Of a stretch of 64,000 bases of DNA, positions 26,107 through 35,353 are shown one piece after another (within the stretch, counting starts at the first letter, position 1; the number at the start of each line of letters is the position of its first letter). This DNA comes from Blautia sp. Marseille-P3087 (GTDB taxonomy: Bacteria > Bacillota > Clostridia > Lachnospirales > Lachnospiraceae), in contig NZ_LT635539.1 in the NCBI RefSeq assembly GCF_900120195.1, positions 3,092,661 to 3,156,660 on the forward strand. The letters run 5' to 3'. Under the pieces are notes generated by a model. The model saw nothing but the letters and a program-made list of their open reading frames with translations, was not told the origin of the DNA and did not search any database. Position numbers and translations under genes: made by a program.

Positions 26107-27627
26107 ATGAGCAAAAGAGAAGGAAAAGGGTTAAAGTCTTTTAACAAGGGATTCCAGGTGCCTGATACCTACATTATCATCTTTTTTGTAGTTGTTGTCG
26201 CAGCACTTCTGACATTTCTTGTACCAAAGGGATTCTACGAAACACAGGATATTTCATATATGATCAATGGTGTTGAGAAAACCCGTACAGTAATCAAAGA
26301 TGGAAGTTTCCAGTATCTGACAGATGATGCAGGAAATGTAGTAACAGAAGGAGTAGCACTCTTTAGTGGAGATGGCGGAACTGGATTCTTCAACTATATG
26401 TATAACGGAATTGTAAATAGTTCTGCAATCGAGATTATCGCATTTCTTATGGTAGTAGGTGGTGCATTCGGTATCATGATCCGTACAGGTGCGATTGAAT
26501 CCGGATTGATTGGATTGATCCGTAAGGCAAAGGGAGCAGAAAAACTACTGATTCCGGTACTTTTCGTACTGTTTTCTCTTGGTGGAGCAGTTTTTGGGAT
26601 GGGAGAAGAAGCACTTCCGTTTACCATGATTCTTTGTCCATTGTTTGTAGCAGTTGGATATGATTCAGTGATTGCAGTTCTTGTTACTTATGTTGCAACA
26701 CAGATTGGTTTCGGTTCATCTTGGATGAATCCATTCTCTGTAGGTATTGCACAGGGTATTGCAGGTATTGACGTATTCTCCGGAGCAGGATTTCGTATGG
26801 TAATGTGGGTAGTATTTACAGCACTCGGCTGCGGAATGACTATGTTCTATGCATCAAAGATCAAAAAGACTCCGACAATTTCAATCGCATATAAGACGGA
26901 TGCATATTTCCGTGAGCAGAATGAAAAAACAGGAATTGACGAAGGACATTCATTTGGTCTTGGACACATTTTAGTTCTTCTGGCACTGGCTGTTACAGTA
27001 GTATGGGTAATCTGGGGAGTTATGACTCAAGGATATTACATGCCAGAGATTGCTACACAGTTCTTCATTATGGGAATTGTTTCCGGTGTGATCGGAGTTA
27101 TCTTTAAACTGAACGATATGAAACTGAATGATATCGCAACATCATTCAAAGATGGAGCAAAAGATCTGATCGGTGCTGCACTTGTTGTTGCTATGGCACA
27201 GGGTATCATGCAGGTTCTTGGTGGATCTGATCCGACAACACCTACAGTTATCAATACAATTATGTATAATATTTCAAATGCACTGTCTGGAGTTTCAGGG
27301 GCAGTTGCAGCAGTACTTATGTATCTGTTTCAGTCCGTATTCAACTTCTTCGTTGTCTCCGGAACAGGACAGGCTGCGATCACAATGCCGATCATGGCTC
27401 CACTGTCAGACCTGTTAGGTGTTTCACGTCAGACAGCAGTAGTTGCATTCCAGCTTGGTGATGCATTTACAAACCTGATTGTTCCTACATCCGGATGTCT
27501 GATCGGATCTCTTGCGATTGCAAAGATTGAGTGGTCTAACTGGATTAAATTCATGTGGAAATTCCTTGGCGTCTTAATGATTGGTGCAATCATTACAATT
27601 CTTATTGCAGTTGGAATTGGATTCTAA
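26107..27627 (+). CDS. YfcC-family membrane carrier
   Basis: 506 residues with about 12 hydrophobic segments. FQVPDTYIIIFFVVVVAALL is the typical start of YfcC/ArcD-like carriers, and GMGEEALPFTMILCPL and VVSGTGQAAITMPIMAPL (two hairpin-loop motifs) are family marks. These proteins move amino acids, peptides or C4-dicarboxylates. The isoaspartyl dipeptidase gene follows 29 bases later, so uptake of (iso)aspartyl peptides is a reasonable inference. GGGAGGGAAAC lies before the start. Confidence 0.85.
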   Translation: MSKREGKGLKSFNKGFQVPDTYIIIFFVVVVAALLTFLVPKGFYETQDISYMINGVEKTRTVIKDGSFQYLTDDAGNVVTEGVALFSGDGGTGFFNYMYNGIVNSSAIEIIAFLMVVGGAFGIMIRTGAIESGLIGLIRKAKGAEKLLIPVLFVLFSLGGAVFGMGEEALPFTMILCPLFVAVGYDSVIAVLVTYVATQIGFGSSWMNPFSVGIAQGIAGIDVFSGAGFRMVMWVVFTALGCGMTMFYASKIKKTPTISIAYKTDAYFREQNEKTGIDEGHSFGLGHILVLLALAVTVVWVIWGVMTQGYYMPEIATQFFIMGIVSGVIGVIFKLNDMKLNDIATSFKDGAKDLIGAALVVAMAQGIMQVLGGSDPTTPTVINTIMYNISNALSGVSGAVAAVLMYLFQSVFNFFVVSGTGQAAITMPIMAPLSDLLGVSRQTAVVAFQLGDAFTNLIVPTSGCLIGSLAIAKIEWSNWIKFMWKFLGVLMIGAIITILIAVGIGF

Positions 27628-27656
27628 AACATGCATCTGACAATTGGGAGTGATTT

Positions 27657-28808
27657 ATGATGAAATTAATTCAGAATATTGATGTTTATGCCCCACAGCA
27701 TCTGGGGAAAAAAGATGTACTTACAATCAATGATAAGATTGTTAAGATTAAAGATGCAGGTTCCATATCCGCAGACGGATTTCTTGCTGAGGCAGAAATG
27801 ATTAATGGAGAGGGGTTACTTTTAACTCCGGGATTCATTGATAGTCATGTTCATGTACTCGGAGGCGGTGGCGAAGGTGGATTCGCCAATCGTACTCCGG
27901 AAGCAACTATGGAAGGACTTACGAAGTTTGGAGTCACAACAGTTGTTGGCTGCCTTGGAACAGATGGAATTGGCCGTGATATGTGCGCACTGGTTGCAAA
28001 GACAAAAGGATTGAATGAGCAGGGAATGTCTGCATACTGTTATACGGGCAGTTATCAGATTCCGGTTCGCACGTTGACTGACAGTATTGTGAAAGATATT
28101 ATGATGATTCAGGAAATCATTGGAACTGGAGAAATCGCGATTTCTGATCATCGTTCTTCACAGCCGACTTTTGAGGAATTTACACGTGTCATTGCGGATA
28201 CAAGACTTGGTGGTGTTCTTTCCGGGAAAGCTGGTATTGTAAATGTTCATCTTGGTGACAGTCCGAGATGCTTAGATCTTATTGAACGAGTAGTAGATGA
28301 GACAGAGATACCGGTTTCTCAAATACTGCCAACACATATCAATCGAAATGAGATGCTTTTTGGCAAGTCAATTGAGTATGCGCTGAAAGGCGGAGCAGTA
28401 GACTTTACCGGAAATGAAGATATTGATTATTGGGAAACTATCTGTGATGAGGTACGTGTATGTAATGGTATCAAACGGATGTTAGATGCAGGAGTAAATC
28501 CTGACCGCATGACAATTTCTTCTGATGGACAGGGGAGCCTTCCGATGTACAGTAGTGATGGAGAATTTCTTGGAATGGGTGTTGGACGGTCCAGCTGCCT
28601 TCTGAAGGAAGTAAAGGAATGTGTATTTAAAACAGAAATTCCTTTAGAAATAGCTATTTCTACAATTACATCTAATCCAGCAGAAATTCTTCGTCTCAAA
28701 GGAAAAGGTAAGGTTGAAGAAGGCTATGATGCTGATCTTTGTATTCTTGACGCGGAACTTCAGCTTGTTGAAGTAATTGCAAAGGGGAATACAGTTTATA
28801 CAAAATAA
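27657..28808 (+). CDS. iadA: Isoaspartyl dipeptidase (beta-aspartyl-peptidase)
   Basis: 383 residues of the amidohydrolase superfamily. PGFIDSHVHVLGGGGEGG (58-75) has the first two metal His and the IadA-type GGGGE, VHLGDSP and LPTHINRNE carry later His ligands, and ISSDGQGSLP the final Asp. The enzyme removes N-terminal isoaspartyl residues arising from protein damage. The length is standard. It forms a two-gene operon with the YfcC carrier. ATG 27657 is followed at once by a second ATG. Confidence 0.92.
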   Translation: MMKLIQNIDVYAPQHLGKKDVLTINDKIVKIKDAGSISADGFLAEAEMINGEGLLLTPGFIDSHVHVLGGGGEGGFANRTPEATMEGLTKFGVTTVVGCLGTDGIGRDMCALVAKTKGLNEQGMSAYCYTGSYQIPVRTLTDSIVKDIMMIQEIIGTGEIAISDHRSSQPTFEEFTRVIADTRLGGVLSGKAGIVNVHLGDSPRCLDLIERVVDETEIPVSQILPTHINRNEMLFGKSIEYALKGGAVDFTGNEDIDYWETICDEVRVCNGIKRMLDAGVNPDRMTISSDGQGSLPMYSSDGEFLGMGVGRSSCLLKEVKECVFKTEIPLEIAISTITSNPAEILRLKGKGKVEEGYDADLCILDAELQLVEVIAKGNTVYTK

Positions 28809-29000
28809 AGTATATTGATGATGGAGAAAACGAAAATTATGATTAAAAGACTATTCATCTGCCATGGCAGGACTATGGAATATCGGACAGAATGAACTGG
28901 AATGGGGATAATTGTTAAAAGGTATTAAAGGAAGAATATGGATATTATTAGGGCGTGTGAGGAGTGAGACTTGCACGCCTTTTTGATATAAAAAGCACTT
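28809..29000 (+). other. Intergenic stretch with terminator
   Basis: No gene is visible between iadA and the hcp fragment. The only structure seen is the terminator at 28950-28984. Confidence 0.5.
28950..28984 (+). terminator. Intrinsic terminator
   Basis: GGCGTG (28952-28957) pairs with CACGCC (28974-28979), followed by a T-run. It is likely the end of the YfcC-iadA transcript, though ~140 bases downstream. Confidence 0.65.
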
Positions 29001-29163
29001 TTAATGGTTCATCAGTGGTTTGATGTTTTCTTTCGGTGTGGTGATAGGTGCAATACCATAATTTTCCACCAGATAGTTCAGAATATTAGGAGACAGGAAT
29101 GCCGGAAGAGAAGGATCAAGACGAATGTTTTTGATATCCAGGTGTAAAAGTGTCAGCAGAATC
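29001..29163 (-). pseudogene. 3' fragment of a second hcp copy
   Basis: The minus strand encodes the last ~50 residues of Hcp and matches 23370-23535 at roughly 85 percent (shared ATACCATAATTTTCCACCAG). It is joined at GCAGAATCC to the middle of a Crp/Fnr gene on the plus strand. The whole 5' part of hcp and the 5' part of the regulator between them are gone, a single deletion of the divergent pair. Confidence 0.8.
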
Positions 29164-29353
29164 CATCAGACATTCATCGTTATCGTTTGATATTCCGTTT
29201 GACCGGCAGCAGCTGGCAGATTATCTTTGTATTGATCGTGCAGCAATGTCTACAGAGATATCAAAGTTACAAAAAGAAGGCTTTATAAAAACAAATCGAA
29301 ATCATTTTGAGTTGATTGCTTGTAATGAAACAGATTTACAAGATAACAAATGA
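29157..29353 (+). pseudogene. Crp/Fnr regulator, C-terminal HTH fragment
   Basis: The frame [21 protein letters not shown] then CIDRAAMSTEISKLQKEGFI is the DNA-binding end of a Crp/Fnr regulator (HTH with R-A-A-M-S-T-E-I recognition helix). The sensor domain is missing, replaced by the hcp fragment. It stands 41 bases before the flavodoxin gene, so it was probably the first gene of that operon. Confidence 0.75.
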
Positions 29354-29394
29354 TGGTATAATTCTATTGTTGAGCTGATAGAAAGGGTATAGAT

Positions 29395-29826
29395 ATGAGA
29401 AAAGCAATCATATTTGCATCGGTACATCATGGAAATACAGAAAAAATAGTAAAAAGCATAGCAGAAAGATGTCAGGTTGATTTGATTGATGCAGTAAAAC
29501 AGTCAGATGCAGATCTGAGAAGTTATGATATGATCGGGTTTGCATCAGGAATCTATTTTTCGAAATTTCATCAGTCGATATTAAAATTTGCAGAAAAGAA
29601 TTTGTCAGATGACAAAAAGGTATTCCTGATCTGCACTTATGGTGGAAGTGCGAATTATAGATCCATAGAGCAGATTCTGGATAAAAAACATGCCAGCGTA
29701 GTAGGGAAATTTGGATGCAAAGGATATGATACATTTGGTCCCTTCAAACTGGTTGGAGGTATTGCAAAAGGACATCCGGATGATAAAGATATCCAAAATG
29801 CAGTGGAGTTTGTAAAAGACTTATAA
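29395..29826 (+). CDS. Flavodoxin-domain protein
   Basis: 143 residues. IIFASVHHGNTEKIVKSIAE is the FMN phosphate loop (H-H-G-N-T-E for the usual S/T-x-T-G-N-T), and FASGIYFSKFH and CTYGGSANY contact the isoalloxazine. It is a short-chain flavodoxin, probably an electron carrier in the nitrosative/oxidative stress set (hcp, Crp/Fnr) to which it was linked. It has a good AAAGGGTATAG upstream site. A truncated copy is at 40615. Confidence 0.85.
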   Translation: MRKAIIFASVHHGNTEKIVKSIAERCQVDLIDAVKQSDADLRSYDMIGFASGIYFSKFHQSILKFAEKNLSDDKKVFLICTYGGSANYRSIEQILDKKHASVVGKFGCKGYDTFGPFKLVGGIAKGHPDDKDIQNAVEFVKDL

Positions 29827-29869
29827 ACACGTAAAGAAGAAATAGAAATATAGGCAGGAATGTGAAATA

Positions 29870-30439
29870 ATGCAGACAGATTATAATACTTGTGAAGGCC
29901 TTCGTGCAATACTTGAGAAAGAAACACCGATTCTTATAGCGCAGATTCGTGCGTTATACAGAGAATTAGATAAGAAATTTCATCTTCAGGGAGCAAAAGT
30001 GCCGATTACTTTTGGGTTTGATACGGACTCATTGGGGTCTTATAATCAAAATGGACACGGGCAGAAAGAACATTTTCATTTTTCGCTGTTTTTTATAGGA
30101 TATGCCGTAAAGAATCCACTCAGTAAAGAAGACAGAATGGATCTTTACAAACACGAATATGCACATTATATGCGTTACAATATGCCTATTCCGAAACAGT
30201 ATCAGTGGCAGCCTGGGATTCACGGAAGTGCATGGAAATATTGCTGTTCGTTGGTAGGCGCGGCACCAACGCCCCATTACAAAGCAGGTGAGACACTAAT
30301 GAATCACAATTATGAAAAAACTCTCAGGAATCCGATTCATGACAAAACTGTTACCATACGGGATCAGCACCGAAGAGAGCAGGAATACAAAAGAACGCAG
30401 AATGTGATTTTAAAATACAAAAAAGCTGCAGAACAATGA
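29870..30439 (+). CDS. SprT-like zinc metallopeptidase, copy B
   Basis: 189 residues, nearly the same protein as copy A (21899-22621) with HEYAH and HGSAWK retained. DNA differences between the copies are mostly silent third-position changes, so both have been kept under selection. This copy ends in KKAAEQ right after RTQNVILKYK and lacks the Tudor-like tail of copy A. Its last codons lie in the terminator stem. It starts 43 bases after the flavodoxin gene. Confidence 0.75.
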   Translation: MQTDYNTCEGLRAILEKETPILIAQIRALYRELDKKFHLQGAKVPITFGFDTDSLGSYNQNGHGQKEHFHFSLFFIGYAVKNPLSKEDRMDLYKHEYAHYMRYNMPIPKQYQWQPGIHGSAWKYCCSLVGAAPTPHYKAGETLMNHNYEKTLRNPIHDKTVTIRDQHRREQEYKRTQNVILKYKKAAEQ

Positions 30440-30463
30440 AGACTCAAGTTCTGCAGCTTCTTT
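30423..30463 (+). terminator. Intrinsic terminator overlapping the gene end
   Basis: AAGCTGCAGAAC (30423-30434) and GTTCTGCAGCTT (30448-30459) form a perfect 12-bp stem, then CTTTT. The stem includes the last sense codons of SprT-like copy B. Confidence 0.85.
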
Positions 30464-30548
30464 TGTGTAAATATGATGTGTCTTTTGCGGTTGAGATACA
30501 GCTATAGATTTTCCGGTCTGCAAAATAACGGCAGAGGGGCAAGGGAAA

Positions 30549-31775
30549 TCAGGTATGGCTTCCTTCGGTCAGGGAACAGCCATCCATCATGCGGATTCCG
30601 TTTATGGTATCCAGATAGGTGTCATACATTTCCTTCCATTCGTCAGAGGCATCCTCGGAGTACTGGCTGATGGTGGAAAGAAGATCGTATTTTTTGCCAT
30701 CGACTGTTTCGATACGGCCGAGATAGCCCTGCCATACACTGTCCAGAGGCTGGTCTTCGCCATCGTAATATCTGGCTTCCAGGGTCAGCACAGGAACATC
30801 CTCATTGTAATAAGTCAGTTTATATCCACCATTTTCGGTTTCGGTCGTTTCATAATGGCAGAGATATTTCCAACGCTCCGGAGTAAGAACCTGGAAGTAA
30901 TCCGTCATGGCCATATCTACAGACTCTGCGTAAATGAAATCTATGGATTTGATCAGCTCTGTAGCTTTCTTTTCAGCAGCTTTATCATAGGCGTCTGACG
31001 GAGTCAGGATAAAAAGTCCAAATGTATAATCGTCAGTCTGGCATACAAGCGCATCAACATTTTTTTCTTCTTCGTTGACTGCGGTTAAATATTGATATTT
31101 CGTAGCAGGATAAGATTCAAAGGTAAGATCCTTTTGAGTGATGATCTCACCCTTTACCGGATAGTATTCTGCCAGAAAACCCTTCAGGGAAGAATCCTCC
31201 AGAGAAGAATTAGCTACTTTTAAAGCAAAGGCAGTACTTTTTCCCTCATTTACGGAACGTTGCTCGAAATAACTTTCTTTTTCAGGCATGGATTCTCTGA
31301 TCGTATCATCAGCAGTGAATCCAACCCGCATATGAAGTTCGCCACGCTTTTCTGATTTAGAGTATTCTTCTGAAGAATCCCCGGAGGAGGAAGCAGCTTC
31401 TGATTCGGAATATTCCTGAAGATTGCCGTAGTCATCAATATAGTATTTATCTCTGGAGCCAATATAAGTGGTTCCGGTAGCGTCCTCCAGCCACACACTG
31501 CCATCCTCATAATAATAATGAGGTTCAAAATAACCGTCCTGTTCGGTCCAGCCGGCATCGTTGCCTTCCATCAGTTCACCGGAATCCGGATCAGGGGCAT
31601 AATTACCTTCGCCGATATATTCATCCTCGGAACCATTGCGGTACCAGTAATCTCCGTTTTCATCCTGCCAGATGTACTGACCATCATCAGTTGGAGGGTC
31701 AGAAGCGAGGGCTGGGATTGCAGATATGGAAAGAGCGATCAAGCCTGTTAAAAGAAATAAGATTTTTTTATGCAT
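30549..31775 (-). CDS. Secreted protein of unknown function
   Basis: 408 residues from ATG 31775 (CAGGAGGTGCCT upstream). A Sec signal peptide (KILFLLTGLIALSISAIPALA) precedes ~100 residues rich in Tyr, Asp, Gly and Trp with repeated WxDENGDYWY/YYEDGSVW-type units, then an acidic Ser-rich linker and a ~230-residue globular domain. I do not recognise the family. It lies 80 bases downstream of the response regulator on the same strand, so it may be its target or sensor partner. Confidence 0.75.
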   Translation of the reverse strand: MHKKILFLLTGLIALSISAIPALASDPPTDDGQYIWQDENGDYWYRNGSEDEYIGEGNYAPDPDSGELMEGNDAGWTEQDGYFEPHYYYEDGSVWLEDATGTTYIGSRDKYYIDDYGNLQEYSESEAASSSGDSSEEYSKSEKRGELHMRVGFTADDTIRESMPEKESYFEQRSVNEGKSTAFALKVANSSLEDSSLKGFLAEYYPVKGEIITQKDLTFESYPATKYQYLTAVNEEEKNVDALVCQTDDYTFGLFILTPSDAYDKAAEKKATELIKSIDFIYAESVDMAMTDYFQVLTPERWKYLCHYETTETENGGYKLTYYNEDVPVLTLEARYYDGEDQPLDSVWQGYLGRIETVDGKKYDLLSTISQYSEDASDEWKEMYDTYLDTINGIRMMDGCSLTEGSHT

Positions 31776-31863
31776 AGGCACCTCCTGATAAAAAGAACTT
31801 GTCTGTTAAGTATATTGTAACAGACAGATTCTGATATTCAGAAATGTGAAGAAAAAGAGACAT

Positions 31864-32577
31864 TTACCGGCAGGTAAAAAGATATCCCTTACCATAAACC
31901 GAGACAATGTCATATTCATCGGTATCCTCGGCACCGATCTTAACCCGTAAGTTAAAGATATGCCGTCGTACCGTGCTGGTATCTGTTCCCGCACAGCTGC
32001 CCCATACTGCTTCATAGAGTTCCTTTGCAGAAAAAACCTTCTCCTGGTTTTCGGCAAGGAGACGCAGCAGGGAGAATTCGGTACGGGTAAGACCTGTGTC
32101 GGCATTATTGAGATATGCATGGCCGTCCGAAAGATCCAGCCGCAGGCTTCCGATGGTGATCTGGTGGGAAGCCTGAAATTTTTCTTTTATTTTTTCTTCT
32201 ATTCGTTTCTGGCGTTCCAGAAGCATCTGGATCACGGCCAGAAATTCGTCAAAATTATAAGGTTTGGTGAGATAATAGTCGCCTCCCTGCTGAAGCCCTT
32301 CTACCTTATCGCGGATATCGCTTTTTCCTGTGAGAAAAAGAACAGGGTTCATGGTTTTTTCGCGGAAGTGGCGGCAGATATCCAAGCCGTTTCCGTCCGG
32401 AAGCATAATGTCCAGGATGAGAAGATCCGGCAGCTGTTCTTCAAGCTGATGACAGACTTCGGAGACTGTCTGTGCAGTGCGGACATCGTAGCCACGGCGC
32501 CGTAGCATCCGGCAGTTGGTATTCAGCACCTGTTCTTCATCCTCAACCATAAGGATAAGCGATTTCTTTTCATTCAT
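31864..32577 (-). CDS. OmpR/PhoB-type response regulator
   Basis: 237 residues. The receiver domain has the acidic pair EDEE (12-15), phosphoacceptor Asp56 in LLILDIMLPDGNG and the Lys in YYLTKPY. A winged-helix output domain follows (FSLLRLLAENQEKVFSAKELYEAVWG...STVRRHIFNLRVKI). It abuts the histidine kinase gene, with the kinase stop immediately after its start on the reverse reading, so the two are co-transcribed with the kinase first. Confidence 0.92.
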   Translation of the reverse strand: MNEKKSLILMVEDEEQVLNTNCRMLRRRGYDVRTAQTVSEVCHQLEEQLPDLLILDIMLPDGNGLDICRHFREKTMNPVLFLTGKSDIRDKVEGLQQGGDYYLTKPYNFDEFLAVIQMLLERQKRIEEKIKEKFQASHQITIGSLRLDLSDGHAYLNNADTGLTRTEFSLLRLLAENQEKVFSAKELYEAVWGSCAGTDTSTVRRHIFNLRVKIGAEDTDEYDIVSVYGKGYLFTCR

Positions 32578-33861
32578 TTATGATACCTCCTCCGGAAGTG
32601 AGAAGAACACCTGAGTTCCCTCGCCTTCTTTGCTTTTCAGCCATATTTTGCCGCCGTGGGCAGTGATGATCTGATGACAGACATAGAGGCCTATGCCGTG
32701 TCGCCAGTAATCTTTATCTGCGGAAACATAACCCTTAAGTGCGTTTTTTCGCATTTCTTCTGACATGCCGGTTCCGGTGTCGGAGACGCAGATGGTCTGC
32801 CAGCCCGGTTCACCTGTAAGGGAAATGGTGATGGTTCCGTTTTGGGTGTGACGCTCTGCATTGGAGATCAGATTGGTGATAACCTGGATCAGCCGTTCAG
32901 AGTCTGCAGAGATTTCCGGGAGGTCAGATTGTATCGTAAGGACCAGCTGGTTATTCCCGGAACTTGGATGACTGCTGAAATCTTTTTTTACAGAATGTAA
33001 AAGTGCTCCCAGATCTGATGGTACAAGGGAAAGGGCCAGCCGTCCCTGCTCAATGGAAACGGTATCCATCAAATCCAGCACGATCCGGTCGATCCGCATT
33101 ACCGACTGTTCAATGGTATGGAGATTTTCCTGCATAAGAGAGAAATCCAGAGGTTCTTCCGCAAGGAGCTCGGAGGTGTCCCGGGCATGGAGGGAGATGG
33201 AACTCAGAGGATTTTTGATCTCGTGGGCAACGGTGGTCAGGAAAGTAGACTTGGCATTGTCAAGGGAGCGCAGCCGCCGGTTCTGTTCCTCTAGAAGGAG
33301 CTGCTGCTGGTTGTATTCCTTCAGATGAAAATAGAGAACAATGCCGCAGACAGTACTTACAGAGACAAATGCCAGAAGAATATCTGCCAGCCGGTCTGCT
33401 TCCGTGGCAAAAGGAGTTACAAAGTGCGGAAAATGGTATGCGACCAGACACAGTCCTATATATAGGACAATCTCCAGCAGAGAAACGATCAGAGCCCGTC
33501 TTTTTTCCAGCATCAGCACGGTAAAAATAATGGCAAACACGAAGAAGGCCGGCATACCGCCATGATATCCGCCGCTGGTAAAAAACATCACCGGAAAAAC
33601 GATCAGAAAAATCATGACAATGGTGATCAGATAGCATCGCTGATATTTCCCACTGTAATAGGAATAAAGAAAAAGTCCTCCTGAGACTGCGACCAGCACA
33701 ATGTTGATCAGGACATTTCCCCAGGAACCAGTTCCGAGACTGAGAAGGGCCATGATCAGGCTGATCACAGTGCCTCCTAAAGCCAGGATATTAAACAGCC
33801 GGACACGAAAATCAAGGGTGAGACTGAATAATGAGTGAAAAAAATGATGTATTTCCTGCAT
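32578..33861 (-). CDS. Membrane sensor histidine kinase
   Basis: 427 residues. Six hydrophobic segments (about 25-180) form a 5-6 TM membrane sensor without a large outer loop. The HisKA box FLTTVAHEIKNPLSS has His213. The ATPase part holds ITNLISNAERH (N box), VSDTGTGMSEE (G1) and HGIGLYVCHQI (G2). It is transcribed just before its response regulator. The signal is unknown; a membrane or lipophilic cue would fit the sensor type. Confidence 0.9.
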   Translation of the reverse strand: MQEIHHFFHSLFSLTLDFRVRLFNILALGGTVISLIMALLSLGTGSWGNVLINIVLVAVSGGLFLYSYYSGKYQRCYLITIVMIFLIVFPVMFFTSGGYHGGMPAFFVFAIIFTVLMLEKRRALIVSLLEIVLYIGLCLVAYHFPHFVTPFATEADRLADILLAFVSVSTVCGIVLYFHLKEYNQQQLLLEEQNRRLRSLDNAKSTFLTTVAHEIKNPLSSISLHARDTSELLAEEPLDFSLMQENLHTIEQSVMRIDRIVLDLMDTVSIEQGRLALSLVPSDLGALLHSVKKDFSSHPSSGNNQLVLTIQSDLPEISADSERLIQVITNLISNAERHTQNGTITISLTGEPGWQTICVSDTGTGMSEEMRKNALKGYVSADKDYWRHGIGLYVCHQIITAHGGKIWLKSKEGEGTQVFFSLPEEVS

Positions 33862-34132
33862 TGAAAAATCCTCCGGTAAAAAGAAAACAATGGGAAAGTT
33901 TCTGAAGTTACTGTGATTTTATCATAAACAGAGTAAGAAAAACAGTCTGGTTATGTGAAATCGGAGGAGGCGTGAAATGTAATGGAAACTGGATTGGAAA
34001 AAATATGGAAAACTGGATAACCGTTAGAGTGAAGGATTAAGATGATTGTAAAACATGCACTTTGTAGGCTATGATTCCTGCCCGATGTTTTGTATAATAT
34101 TACCATAAAATATACGGCAGGAGGTAAGTGTT

Positions 34133-34345
34133 ATGGCATTTTCACTTGACAGCAAAGTAAAGGATATCCTGAAAAATCCGGAAGCGTCAGCAGTTCTGGA
34201 TAAGTACAGCCCTGACGCTTCAAAAAATCCACAGATGAAACTGGTTGGTGGTCTGACCTTACGGAAACTGGCATCTTTCCCGCAGTCGGCATTTTTGAAA
34301 CCACATCTGGAAGAACTGGAAAAAGAGCTTCAGGCAATCGAATAA
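34133..34345 (+). CDS. Small helical protein, unknown
   Basis: 70 residues after GGAGGTAAGTGTT. The pattern KVKDILKNPEASAVLDKYSP then KLVGGLTLRKLASFP resembles a small helical module that I have seen at the ends of some clostridial enzymes, but I cannot name a family. A TATAAT-like -10 lies ~40 bases upstream and a terminator follows at once, so it is a stand-alone unit. Confidence 0.6.
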   Translation: MAFSLDSKVKDILKNPEASAVLDKYSPDASKNPQMKLVGGLTLRKLASFPQSAFLKPHLEELEKELQAIE

Positions 34346-34356
34346 TCTTCAAAAAA

Positions 34357-34393
34357 GAAGCAGTCTCCAATTTGGAGACTGTTTCTTTTTTTG
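34357..34393 (+). terminator. Intrinsic terminator
   Basis: GAAGCAGTCTCC pairs with GGAGACTGTTTC around AATTT, then a T-run. It ends the 70-residue gene. Confidence 0.85.
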
Positions 34394-34395
34394 AA

Positions 34396-34557
34396 CTCAA
34401 ATCTGGAAACATTTTTCTGTGTGAAGTAGATCACAAACTTTTTAGACATGGCATAGGCCAGACCAGCGCGGAAAAACTCACCTTTGACCATATTGACGGT
34501 TCCAATTGCATTGATGCGGATGATATTTTCTGTTGTTGTGTCGCTCGGTGAGACTCA
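34396..34557 (-). pseudogene. SDR gene fragment
   Basis: The minus-strand frame SPSDTTTENIIRINAIGTVN then AGLAYAMSKKFVIYF carries the N-x-x-G-T and Y-x-x-x-K region of a short-chain dehydrogenase but skips the segment between them, and both ends are gone. Another fragment that may come from a similar SDR gene (VVIGGATG) is near 40510. Confidence 0.6.
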
Positions 34558-34577
34558 TATATATCCTCCCTTATTTT

Positions 34578-35339
34578 TTAGAAACATGTCCAGCCGCCGT
34601 CACATTTAAGTTCTTCACCGTTAACATAGCGGGACTGGTCGCTTGCGAGAAACAGGATTGCGTCAGCCAAGTCCTCCGGCATAGCAAGCTCACCGGAGAA
34701 GTTCAGCAGCATGCTGGTTCGGCCAAAGCCGAACTCGTCGGAAGGAGGCATGACCAGAGGAATGTCAGTTACGACACCACCGGGTGAAAGTGCATTACAG
34801 CGGATGCCTTCTTCCATGTACATGAATGCTGTGTTTTTTGTTGCTGCCAGCACAGCACCCTTGCTTGCACAGTAGGCAGCACCGGAAGTCTGGTGTGTTG
34901 CGCCGACGGAGCAGATGTTGACGATTACGCCACCGTTGCCCTGTGCAAGATACTGTCTGCATTCTTCACGCATTCCATACATGAGACCAAATGTGTTGAT
35001 GCGGAATGTTTCCATAAGCATTGTGTCAGACATGTCCGCAATAGCGGTGTTGTCATCCATGATACCGGCATCGTTTACGGCGATATCCAGTTTTCCGAAT
35101 GTCTCCACTGCTTTTTTTACCATGTTTACAGCAGTTGCCGGATCACCGACATCACCTGCATGCCAGATTATCTCGCCAGGTAGTTCGCTGCATTCTTCGG
35201 CCAGGTCTCTAAGACGCTCTTCGCGGCGAGCAACCGCCACGACCTTGGCACCTTCACGGCAGAACAGTTCTGCTGTGGCACGGCCGATACCTGCAGATGC
35301 ACCTGTTACGATACAGACTTTTCCATCTAATCTTCCCAT
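34578..35339 (-). CDS. Short-chain dehydrogenase/reductase
   Basis: 253 residues. TGASAGIGRA is the NAD(P)-binding loop, NDAGIMDD replaces the usual NNAG, and Ser/Tyr/Lys of the active site are in ICSVGATHQTSGAAYCASKGA. A classical SDR that oxidises an alcohol or reduces a ketone. It is the third gene of the operon 37580-34578, 14 bases after the GcvT-like gene, and likely acts on the same substrate or product. Confidence 0.88.
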   Translation of the reverse strand: MGRLDGKVCIVTGASAGIGRATAELFCREGAKVVAVARREERLRDLAEECSELPGEIIWHAGDVGDPATAVNMVKKAVETFGKLDIAVNDAGIMDDNTAIADMSDTMLMETFRINTFGLMYGMREECRQYLAQGNGGVIVNICSVGATHQTSGAAYCASKGAVLAATKNTAFMYMEEGIRCNALSPGGVVTDIPLVMPPSDEFGFGRTSMLLNFSGELAMPEDLADAILFLASDQSRYVNGEELKCDGGWTCF

Positions 35340-35353
35340 AATGTCCTCCTTTC

